From positions 1-64,000 of the forward strand of contig JAUNDP010000006.1 of the NCBI GenBank assembly GCA_030526005.1: DNA of 64,000 nt. The letters run 5' to 3'. This document shows, in pieces, positions 35,546 to 42,300 of the stretch. This stretch comes from Eubacteriales bacterium (GTDB lineage Bacteria; Bacillota; Clostridia; Lachnospirales; Lachnospiraceae). A model generated the notes under the pieces. That model did no database searches. It saw nothing but the letters and a program-made list of their open reading frames with translations, and had not been told where the DNA came from. Position 1 is the first letter of the stretch. Each line of letters starts with the position of its first letter. The position numbers and the translations under genes were made by a program.

Positions 35546-36698
35546 AGAGCTGCTGCAACAGACCGTTTTTCTGTTTCCTTAAAAGAACAAGCTTACTCTG
35601 ATGAAAAATGATAAGATTGTCGAGATTTTCAAAAAGGGCACCTATTTGTTTTTGTTCATCACGATTATTGGTAAAGAAAACTTCTCTATCAGCAAGAATA
35701 GAATAATAGCGTTTATATCCCTCTGATATAGGTTTGTTCTTTTCTAAAAGGGAGAGAAGATAGTTTCCATCCATTTCATTGACACCTTGAAGAATACGAA
35801 CTCCGTCAGTGGCAACAAAGAACGGTCTTTTCGGCTTGTATAGCGATAAAGTATGATCTCCAAAAATCACTATATCTCTGAACTCATTGCATGGTTCTCC
35901 ATTGGCAAAACCGATAATCGGGTCATTGCCTTGCTGTATTATTTCAAATTTCCCACCTTGTTCCGGCACTTTCAAGTAGACCTTGAACGGTAGTGTTTTC
36001 AATATTTCCCCTAACTTACGTTGCTCCCAAGCACCAGCAAATCCTGCTAGTCGTAGCTTGGGGACAGTTGCGCCTTTTTGCGGAAACATAACTTGAAGCA
36101 ACCCTCTTTTATACTTCTTGAGAGTTTCGATTAGTTTCTGCTGTGTTGCAATTCGCCTGTCAATACTTTCAAGAAGGCTTAGTATTTTTTGTTGTTCATC
36201 TAAAGCCGGAAATGTAACGCTAATTTTTGATAATTCTTCTGCCCGAACATGAACAACAGACTTTCCCTGAGCGACACTTGAAATTTGTTTGTTTACTTTG
36301 TTTTTTACACAAAAACTAACAAATCTACCATCAATCTGCTCGGTTCTATAAATAAGAAGATCCCCTGCGAGGATTACATCAGGTATCATAATACATGACG
36401 CAGTTGCTATATCTTCCGGCGTTTCGCCGGAGGTAGGCATTATTACATCTCCTATTTTACTATAAAACTGATGTTCAACGGTTTTATCTGTTTTTCTTTT
36501 TACAGAATTAGTGACTTCTGAATAAGTTGTATATAGTTCCCCGTACAAAATAAAGGGAGTCCCTTCATCAGAAATGTCAGCTTTAGATAATGGCGCACCT
36601 TTTATGAATGTACCCATTTCACCCAATTTCCGTGTCATCCACGGCTCGTCAAAGCCCGGAAAGCGGAGCTTCGGACGCTTTTCGAGACCGTTACTAGA
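35538..36698 (-). CDS. Silent hsdS cassette 8 (complete: TRD1 + TRD2)
   Basis: The minus-strand frame runs from the 5' repeat at 36639-36700 through TRD1 (MTRKLGEMGTFIKGAPLS), the central repeat at 36102-36122 and TRD2 (MFPQKGATVPKLR, WEQRKLGEIL) to LLQQLFI. It has an in-repeat ATG at 36638 but lacks the normal ribosome site. It is the last cassette, adjacent to the recombinase. The inverted orientation relative to the expression locus makes a direct N-repeat by N-repeat inversion possible. Confidence 0.85.
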   Translation of the reverse strand, partial: SSNGLEKRPKLRFPGFDEPWMTRKLGEMGTFIKGAPLSKADISDEGTPFILYGELYTTYSEVTNSVKRKTDKTVEHQFYSKIGDVIMPTSGETPEDIATASCIMIPDVILAGDLLIYRTEQIDGRFVSFCVKNKVNKQISSVAQGKSVVHVRAEELSKISVTFPALDEQQKILSLLESIDRRIATQQKLIETLKKYKRGLLQVMFPQKGATVPKLRLAGFAGAWEQRKLGEILKTLPFKVYLKVPEQGGKFEIIQQGNDPIIGFANGEPCNEFRDIVIFGDHTLSLYKPKRPFFVATDGVRILQGVNEMDGNYLLSLLEKNKPISEGYKRYYSILADREVFFTNNRDEQKQIGALFENLDNLIIFHQSKLVLLRKQKNGLLQQLFI

Positions 36699-36753
36699 GG
36701 TTTATAATGTGCTGATTATTTCTCCATCGGATAATGTTCATGGAGGTGGTAAT

Positions 36754-37701
36754 ATGACTAAGAACACACAATTCAAGACGCTTGTGAATGCTTGGTTAAA
36801 TCAAAAGAAGCCAATGATCACGCCGTCAACCCATGCCAGTTTTACGCTGATTGCTGAAAATCATCTGATACCATACTTCGGCAAGCGAAAAATTGGCAGC
36901 ATTACAGAAGCAGATATCCAGAGCTACATTTCGTATCTCTACAATTCCGGCAGATTGGACAACACTGGAGGACTCACAGTTAAAACTATCCGGGATGTCA
37001 TTCTTGTTCTCAGGCTTTCGATGGAATATGCCTACAAAGAAAGAGCTATTCCTCTGCTGAACTGGGAACTCATCGAATATCCAAAAGATCTTAGTATCAA
37101 GAAAGTGATCTCACTTTCTAAAGATCAAGAACAATCTCTGATTCAGTGTATCTATATGGATCTTAACAGAAAAACAGCTGGCATTCTGATTGCTCTATTT
37201 ACTGGAATCAGAATTGGAGAACTTTGTGGTTTACAGATGAAGGATATCTCCCTGACTGATAAAACCATCAGTATTAACAAAACTGTCCAACGCATTTATG
37301 ACAAAAAAAAGCGAGAGTCCTATCTGCATATTGGTCCGCCAAAAACAAAGACATCTGCAAGAACAATACCTGTGCCGTCATTGCTCATGAACATTATCAA
37401 AAAGTTTTACACGGAAAATCCAAATCACTACTTCTTGACTGGAAAAACAAAACCAACGGAGCCCCGTACATATCGGCAGTTTTTCGCCCGTTTCTTGAAG
37501 CGAAATGAACTTGAAAAAGTAAAATTTCATGAAATACGCCACACCTTTGCAGTAAGAGCGATTGAAATACCAGAATTTGATGTAAAATCTCTTTCTGAAA
37601 TTCTTGGACATAAAAATGTTTCTTTCACTCTTAATGTTTATGGCAGTGCAAACTTGCAACAGAAGATCAAATGTATGAATCTGTTAAATGAACTTTTGTA
37701 A
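36754..37701 (+). CDS. Tyrosine recombinase, probable hsdS invertase
   Basis: A 315-residue phage-integrase-family recombinase. The N-terminal SAM-like core-binding domain covers about residues 1-100. The catalytic domain has Arg153 (GIRIGEL), a beta-hairpin Lys near 197-199, His259-x-x-Arg262 (HEIRHTF), His286 (LGHKNV) and nucleophile Tyr296. All catalytic residues are present, so it should be active. I start at ATG 36754 after GGAGGTGG; an open frame reaches back into cassette 8 but has no site. Its position beside the cassettes matches known hsdS-inverting recombinases. A strong terminator follows. Confidence 0.9.
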   Translation: MTKNTQFKTLVNAWLNQKKPMITPSTHASFTLIAENHLIPYFGKRKIGSITEADIQSYISYLYNSGRLDNTGGLTVKTIRDVILVLRLSMEYAYKERAIPLLNWELIEYPKDLSIKKVISLSKDQEQSLIQCIYMDLNRKTAGILIALFTGIRIGELCGLQMKDISLTDKTISINKTVQRIYDKKKRESYLHIGPPKTKTSARTIPVPSLLMNIIKKFYTENPNHYFLTGKTKPTEPRTYRQFFARFLKRNELEKVKFHEIRHTFAVRAIEIPEFDVKSLSEILGHKNVSFTLNVYGSANLQQKIKCMNLLNELL

Positions 37702-37707
37702 AAAATC

Positions 37708-37752
37708 AGCGAACAGGAACGGTATTTTACTGTTCCTGCTCGCTCTTTTTTT
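37708..37752 (+). terminator. Terminator after the recombinase
   Basis: AGCG.ACAGGAAC pairs with GTTCCTG.TCGCT, followed by CTTTTTTTC, seven bases beyond the stop. Confidence 0.8.
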
Positions 37753-37882
37753 CTTTACTTCTTTTCTACTGTCTATTTTCTATTAATCTCTTCTTTAACT
37801 TCTTAAACTTCCTGATAATTTTTTACCTTTTTATACTCGATTTTTTTCTATTTTTTGTAGACCCTCATAAATAAACTTCATT

Positions 37883-38392
37883 TTATCTTTCCATCATACT
37901 GATCGACTCAATCCCAACGCTTCCTCCGCGCACAACTTCGATGCTTTCAAATTCCTCTTTCATCAGCTTCACAACGGCGTCATTTTTCGTCGCAGTCTGA
38001 ACAAATTCCAGAAGCAGACTGTCTCTTCCATAGTCAATCACTTTCGCCTTAAACGTCTCTGCAATCTGAAACAGTTCCACTTTATCTTCCGGGGTACATT
38101 TTCTCACCTTCACATACAGAATTTCTTTCATTCTCACAAAGATATTTGTAAAATCAATCACTTTTATCACTTCCACCATACGGTTCAGCTGCTTTTTGAT
38201 CTGCTCAAACGTCTCATCGTCGCTGACCGTTGCGATTGTCATTCTTGATATGGTAGGGTCCTCCGTCGTGCCTACCGTCAGACTGTCCAGATTGTAACAT
38301 TTTCCTGAAAACAGACCTGAAATTTTTGAGAGTACGCCTACCTGATTTTCTACATAAAGAGAAATCCATCTTTTTTTCATACCTTTTTCCAT
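37883..38392 (-). CDS. ilvN: Acetolactate synthase small (regulatory) subunit
   Basis: A 169-residue protein with an N-terminal ACT domain (WISLYVENQVGVLSKISGLF, then YNLDSLTVG) that binds valine for feedback control. A C-terminal ALS_ss domain (KVRKCTPEDK, VIDYGRDSLLLEF) follows. The ATG at 38392 is preferred (about 169 residues is the usual family size), and an internal ATG at 38380 is possible. It follows ilvB by about 70 bases, shares the T-box leader, and forms the holoenzyme with IlvB for branched-chain amino acid synthesis. Confidence 0.92.
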   Translation of the reverse strand: MEKGMKKRWISLYVENQVGVLSKISGLFSGKCYNLDSLTVGTTEDPTISRMTIATVSDDETFEQIKKQLNRMVEVIKVIDFTNIFVRMKEILYVKVRKCTPEDKVELFQIAETFKAKVIDYGRDSLLLEFVQTATKNDAVVKLMKEEFESIEVVRGGSVGIESISMMER

Positions 38393-38463
38393 ATTAATTC
38401 CCGTTCCTTTCATCCGGCGCAGAAAAAACAATCTTGTCCCTGCGCCGAAATATTTTTCTATTC

Positions 38464-40179
38464 TCAGCAGTCCATAATCATATCTTCCAGCGTTCCGCCC
38501 GGTTTAATCATCGGATAAACCATCTCCTCCGGATCAATGATAAATTCAATCAGAGTCGGTGTCTTCGTATTTTTTCTTGCCTCCTCAAATGCCGCTGCAA
38601 TCTCTTCTTTTTTCGTCACACGGATTCCCTTTGCGCCGTAGCTTTCCGCCAGCTTCACAAAGTCAGGCGTGTATTCCGGATACTGTTCTCCCTCTGTCCG
38701 GCGGGAAAGAGCGCCGGAGCGCAGGTTTGTCATCGCATACCGTTTTCCATAAAATAACTTCTGCCACTGGCGGACCATTCCAAGATATTCATTGTTAAAG
38801 ACACACGCAATCACTGGAAGTTCTTCCAGAACAGCCGTCGCAAACTCCTGAATATTCATCTGCATTCCGCCGTCGCCTGAGATCGCAATAACCGGTTTAT
38901 CGGGATTGCCGATCTTCGCCCCGATGGCTCCCGGAAAACCATATCCCATCGTTCCAAGTCCGCCCGACATAATGAGCTGTTTTTTCTCCGTGATTTCTGC
39001 ATACTGTGAGACGAGCATCTGATGCTGACCGACATCCGTCACAATGATTGCTTCGTCAAACTGCGTATTGATTTCTTTTAAAATATCCATCGGGCTCAGA
39101 GAACTTGGACGCATCAAAAGCGGATGTTCTTTCTTCCACTGCGCAATCTCAGACAGCCATTTCTCTGTATGGCAATTTTCCACATACTCTGCCATTTTTT
39201 CAACTGCTTCTTTCGCATCTGCCACAATCGGGACATCCACATGAATATTTCTGGAGATGGACGCCGTGTCGATATCAATGTGAATGATCTGTGCATTCGG
39301 AGCAAATGCGTGCAATTTTCCTGTGATTCGATCATTAAACCGCGTCCCGATCGAAAATAGAACGTCGCAGCTGCTGACTGCCATATTTGCCGCATAAGAG
39401 CCGTGCATTCCCAGATTTCCAATAAATAACGGATGATTCGTCGGAATCGATCCGCGTCCCATAACGGTTGTGACAACAGGCACTTGTGTCTTCTCAGCCA
39501 CTTCCTGAAAAAGCTTGTTTGCTCTTGCAATATTTACGCCGCCGCCAGCCAGAAAAAGCGGTTTTTTCGCATTGTTCAGCATCTTGATCGCTTTTTTCAG
39601 CTGTCCGATATGAACGTTTGTATTTGGTTTATATCCGCGGATGTTGACAGTTTTCGGATATTCTGCGCTTCCAAGCTCTGACATGACATCTTTTGGAAGG
39701 TCAATCAGGACAGGGCCCGGTCTTCCTGTTCTTGCAATATAAAATGCCTCTTTGATGATTCTTCCCAGATCCTCTCTGTTTTTTACCGTCACTCCGTATT
39801 TCGTGATACTTCTGGTGATGCCGACAATGTCTACTTCCTGAAACGCATCGTTTCCAATCAGATGACGTTCTACCTGTCCCGTAAAGCACACAAGCGGTAC
39901 GCTGTCATAGTTTGCCGTGGCAAGTCCAGTCACAAGATTTGTCGCGCCAGGGCCGCTCGTCACAAGACAAACGCCCACTTTTCCCGTTGTTCTGGCATAA
40001 GCGTCCGCCTCATGCACGAGCGCCTGCTCATGTCTTGGCAAAACGACCGCAATCTCATTTTGTTTATACAGCTCGTCGCTGATATTGATCGTACACGCCC
40101 CCGGATATCCGAAAACAACTTCCACGCCTTCCTCTTTTAATGCTTTTACCAACAATTTATTTCCTGAGATTTGTTTCAT
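38464..40179 (-). CDS. ilvB: Acetolactate synthase large (catalytic) subunit
   Basis: 571 residues, a thiamine-diphosphate enzyme that condenses two pyruvates, or pyruvate with 2-oxobutyrate. Visible landmarks are the N-terminal GYPGACTINISDELY (a variant of the usual GYPGG), HEQALVHEADAYA, the central FAD-binding region and the ThDP motif GDGGMQMNIQEF with NNEYLGMVRQWQ. The start at 40179 has GGGAGGG eight bases upstream. It is preceded by a T-box leader and a consensus promoter, so expression should respond to charging of a branched-chain amino acid tRNA. Confidence 0.95.
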   Translation of the reverse strand: MKQISGNKLLVKALKEEGVEVVFGYPGACTINISDELYKQNEIAVVLPRHEQALVHEADAYARTTGKVGVCLVTSGPGATNLVTGLATANYDSVPLVCFTGQVERHLIGNDAFQEVDIVGITRSITKYGVTVKNREDLGRIIKEAFYIARTGRPGPVLIDLPKDVMSELGSAEYPKTVNIRGYKPNTNVHIGQLKKAIKMLNNAKKPLFLAGGGVNIARANKLFQEVAEKTQVPVVTTVMGRGSIPTNHPLFIGNLGMHGSYAANMAVSSCDVLFSIGTRFNDRITGKLHAFAPNAQIIHIDIDTASISRNIHVDVPIVADAKEAVEKMAEYVENCHTEKWLSEIAQWKKEHPLLMRPSSLSPMDILKEINTQFDEAIIVTDVGQHQMLVSQYAEITEKKQLIMSGGLGTMGYGFPGAIGAKIGNPDKPVIAISGDGGMQMNIQEFATAVLEELPVIACVFNNEYLGMVRQWQKLFYGKRYAMTNLRSGALSRRTEGEQYPEYTPDFVKLAESYGAKGIRVTKKEEIAAAFEEARKNTKTPTLIEFIIDPEEMVYPMIKPGGTLEDMIMDC

Positions 40180-40249
40180 AAAAAGAACCCTCCCTTTTTC
40201 CGATTTTATTGACGCAAATTCTCTTTCCACATCTATCGATTTTCTATAC

Positions 40250-40505
40250 AAAAAAAGCCCTAAGCTCTTGAAAGCCTAGGGCGGACAAAAATCCACGGTA
40301 CCACCTATTTTTTACAGAATTTCTCTGTACTCTGCCGGCACTGTATCTCATGCCGCTTCCCTGTAACGTGAGAATCACGTCAAAGCCTACTGAATAGAAA
40401 TCCTATCGTTCGGTCTGCTGCTCAAGGGCTACTTCCACAAATCCTTCACGAAGATTTTCACCAGCCATCTTCTCTCTGCGCATCTGGCATCTGTCTACTC
40501 CTCCC
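40250..40505 (-). ncRNA. T-box leader of ilvB-ilvN
   Basis: The minus-strand leader has a long stem I beginning near 40500, a T-box sequence AGGTGGTACCGTGG (40293-40306) and a terminator (40250-40282; GCCCTAGGC pairing with GCTTAGGGC, then seven T). Uncharged tRNA stabilises the antiterminator and permits transcription. The descending strand of stem I reads GGAAGTAGCC, so GTA (Val) is a candidate specifier codon. That reading is tentative. Confidence 0.88.
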
Positions 40506-40575
40506 TTTCACTGCATTTCTCATTTTTATTCAGTTTAAAATTTATTTTTTCAGAATACTTGTAAAAGTTATTCCT

Positions 40576-40605
40576 ATTATAGTGGGTAAGTTCCGTTTTT
40601 GTCAA
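40576..40605 (-). promoter_or_regulatory. Consensus promoter of the T-box/ilvBN transcript
   Basis: On the minus strand, TTGACA (40605-40600) and TATAAT (40581-40576) are separated by 18 bases, about 75 bases upstream of stem I. Confidence 0.75.
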
Positions 40606-40643
40606 CAAATATTTCTGAAATTTTTTACAGAAAATGATTTTGC

Positions 40644-41132
40644 TCAGATATCTTTTTCCTGCTTTTCTGCCATGGAAGAAGCTCTCTTTCTGATATTCTC
40701 CTGAAAATTGATCACTTCATGCTCATATTCCTGCGTCATGTACGTAGAAGTAATCATAAAATCAGCGCTTGATTTATTGTTTGCGATTGGGATATCGTAA
40801 ACCTGCGCGATACGCAGCAGCGCCTTCACATCCGGATCATGCGGCGCAGCCGTCAGAGGATCAGAAAAGAAAACGACAAGATCAATCTGCCCTTCCACAA
40901 TCTTAGCTCCAATCTGCTGATCTCCCCCAAGAGGTCCGCTGTTGTATCCCTTCACCGGCAGATTCGTCGCATCCGTAATCATGCGTGCCGTCGTCCCTGT
41001 ACCGCATAAGAAATGCTGTGACAAAATCTCTTTATGTCTCTGACACCATGCAATTAGTTCCTGCTTTTTTCCATCATGAGCAATCAAAGCAATGCTTTTT
41101 TGTTTTGGAATCGTCAATGTCAATTTTTCCAT
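40644..41132 (-). CDS. mgsA: Methylglyoxal synthase
   Basis: 162 residues. It converts dihydroxyacetone phosphate to methylglyoxal and phosphate, a bypass that relieves sugar-phosphate stress. Motifs: IALIAHDGKKQELIAW, GTGTTARMI, the substrate loop GPLGGDQQIGAKI and the catalytic-loop region SDPLTAAPHDPD. Length and sequence follow the family closely. GGAG lies eight bases upstream of the ATG. It is monocistronic between ilvBN and the Bce-like module. Confidence 0.94.
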   Translation of the reverse strand: MEKLTLTIPKQKSIALIAHDGKKQELIAWCQRHKEILSQHFLCGTGTTARMITDATNLPVKGYNSGPLGGDQQIGAKIVEGQIDLVVFFSDPLTAAPHDPDVKALLRIAQVYDIPIANNKSSADFMITSTYMTQEYEHEVINFQENIRKRASSMAEKQEKDI

Positions 41133-41373
41133 ATGTCCTTCTCCTGTTTGTTTTATTTTTTTCTGTATCTGACATTCTTTATGCCATCATTATATCTGAT
41201 TTTTTGAAAAAATTCTATTTCTTTTCTCTCTTTTTCTGTCATTTTTTATTTTTTCTCCTGCTGCTCCATCGTTTTTTGTCTATTGTGAAAGAGCATCACT
41301 ATTACTATTACTATTTCTATTTCTTTTCATATCTGATTCTTTTTATTATCTGCCGAAAGATCAAGATCATTTT

Positions 41374-41391
41374 ACTTACAAAACTGTAAGT
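41374..41391. promoter_or_regulatory. Candidate BceR-type operator
   Basis: A perfect inverted repeat, ACTTAC-6 bases-GTAAGT, lies about 22 bases upstream of a TATAAT (41413-41418). BceR-like regulators bind such repeats upstream of their ABC transporter genes. In 41133-41529 I also see an ACTATT microsatellite (41297-41323) and no gene. Confidence 0.5.
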
Positions 41392-41410
41392 GTATTTCGC
41401 AGCCTCTCTT

Positions 41411-41441
41411 GATATAATCGAATCAGATTCCAGATTATATC
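41411..41441 (+). promoter_or_regulatory. Inverted repeat in the leader of the Bce-like operon
   Basis: GATATAATC and GATTATATC form a perfect 9-bp inverted repeat, with inner GAATC/GATTC. It overlaps the -10 region and could be a stem-loop at the 5' end of the transcript or a second operator. Confidence 0.4.
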
Positions 41442-41529
41442 AATGATAACTTTGAATCTTTCAGTTGTGAAAACCACACGGATTCTCACACTATTCATCA
41501 CATTTCAGAAAGGAAACGGGGCGATTTTT

Positions 41530-42300
41530 ATGGAACATATATTAAGTTTAGATCAAGTCAGAAAATATTATGGTGCAAATACGAATCACATCACAAAAGC
41601 AGTGGACGGTATTTCGATGTCAGTGGACAAGGGGGAATTTACTGCGATCATGGGCGCAAGCGGTTCCGGAAAGACAACGCTTCTCAACTGTATTTCCACC
41701 ATCGATACCGTGACAAGCGGTCACATTTTTGTGAATAATCAGGATATCACCACAATAAAAGAAAAAGATTTTGCTGATTTCAGACGTGAAAACCTGGGAT
41801 TTATCTTTCAGGATTTCAACTTGTTAGACACGCTGACAATCGAAGAAAATATTTCTCTTTCTTTGATTATCAATAAAAAAAATCCATCGTTCATTCAAAA
41901 CAAAGTACAGCAGATTTCTGCCAAACTGGGGATTTTGGATATCCTCTCAAAATTTCCATATGAAGTCTCCGGAGGGCAGAAACAGCGCTGTGCCTGCGCC
42001 AGAGCGCTCATCAATAATCCAAAACTGATTCTGGCAGATGAACCGACAGGCGCGCTTGATTCCAAAGCTTCCCGGATGCTTCTGGAAACGATGTCCGATA
42101 TCAACACACAGCTTCAGGCAACGATTCTGATGGTCACGCACGACCCATTCTGCGCCTCTTTCTGCGAACGGATTTTATTTTTGAAAGACGGAAGAATTTT
42201 TGATGAGATTTTTAAGGGTGAAAAGACACGAAAAGAATTCTTTAATGAAATCCTCGATATTTTAACCCTGCTTGGAGGTGAGACAGAATATGTTAAGTAA
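41530..42300 (+). CDS. ABC transporter ATP-binding protein, BceA-like
   Basis: A 256-residue ATPase with Walker A GASGSGKTT, Q-loop FQDFN, signature VSGGQKQR and Walker B LILADEPTGALD. The closest family is MacB/BceA-type ATPases that pair with FtsX-fold permeases. ATG 41530 is preferred; the frame opens at 41443 with no site. It overlaps the permease gene by 11 bases. Together with the two-component pair downstream it forms a BceAB-RS-like module, typically for sensing and removing cell-wall-active peptides such as bacitracin or lantibiotics. The actual peptide is unknown. Confidence 0.88.
   Translation: MEHILSLDQVRKYYGANTNHITKAVDGISMSVDKGEFTAIMGASGSGKTTLLNCISTIDTVTSGHIFVNNQDITTIKEKDFADFRRENLGFIFQDFNLLDTLTIEENISLSLIINKKNPSFIQNKVQQISAKLGILDILSKFPYEVSGGQKQRCACARALINNPKLILADEPTGALDSKASRMLLETMSDINTQLQATILMVTHDPFCASFCERILFLKDGRIFDEIFKGEKTRKEFFNEILDILTLLGGETEYVK

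Larger units (their letters stand above)
29849..35560. repeat. C-terminal palindromes where hsdS cassettes converge (four copies)
   Basis: GCAGCAGCTCTTTATAT and its complement meet at 29849-29887, 31758-31794, 33622-33659 and 35523-35560. Each palindrome encodes LLQQLFI and the stop on both strands, with the two frames overlapping by eight bases. Being palindromic, they can serve as crossover sites in either orientation and may also terminate transcription. Confidence 0.85.
29231..36122. repeat. Central inversion repeats (eight copies, about 20 bp)
   Basis: The core AGAAGTATAAAAGAGG encodes KKYKRG between TRD1 and TRD2. Copies: 29231-29254 (+), 30453-30473 (-), 31148-31165 (+), 32348-32368 (-), 33070-33088 (+), 34252-34268 (-), 34919-34942 (+), 36102-36122 (-). 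Recombination here would swap only the C-terminal recognition domain. Confidence 0.85.
28647..36700. repeat. N-terminal inversion repeats (five copies, about 60 bp)
   Basis: Copies lie at 28647-28708 (+, expressed gene), 30971-31030 (-), 32891-32952 (-), 34386-34447 (+) and 36639-36700 (-). All encode SNGLEKRPKLRFP.FDEP, and the core AGTAACGGTCTCGAAAAGCG is invariant. Only the first lies behind a start codon. Copies at 30971 and 34386 share about 20 further bases on their outer side. Confidence 0.85.

Noticed and set aside
29865-36698. Silent hsdS copies as ordinary pseudogenes
   Set aside because: Their frames are open from repeat to stop with intact recognition domains and conserved repeats. 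Lack of a start is the expected design of donor cassettes, not decay.
28647-36700. Regularly recurring repeats that could suggest a CRISPR array
   Set aside because: The repeats fall at the ends and middle of hsdS coding cassettes, alternate in orientation and are separated by about 500-600 bases. There are no short spacers and no cas genes.
36574-36753. Upstream extension of the recombinase by 60 codons
   Set aside because: It runs antisense through the end of cassette 8 and the 5' repeat. The ATG at 36754 has an excellent ribosome binding site.
41297-41323. ACTATT microsatellite as a phase-variable promoter element
   Set aside because: Only three imperfect units are present, and it lies more than 75 bases upstream of the operator and promoter, with no sign of length variation from one sequence.
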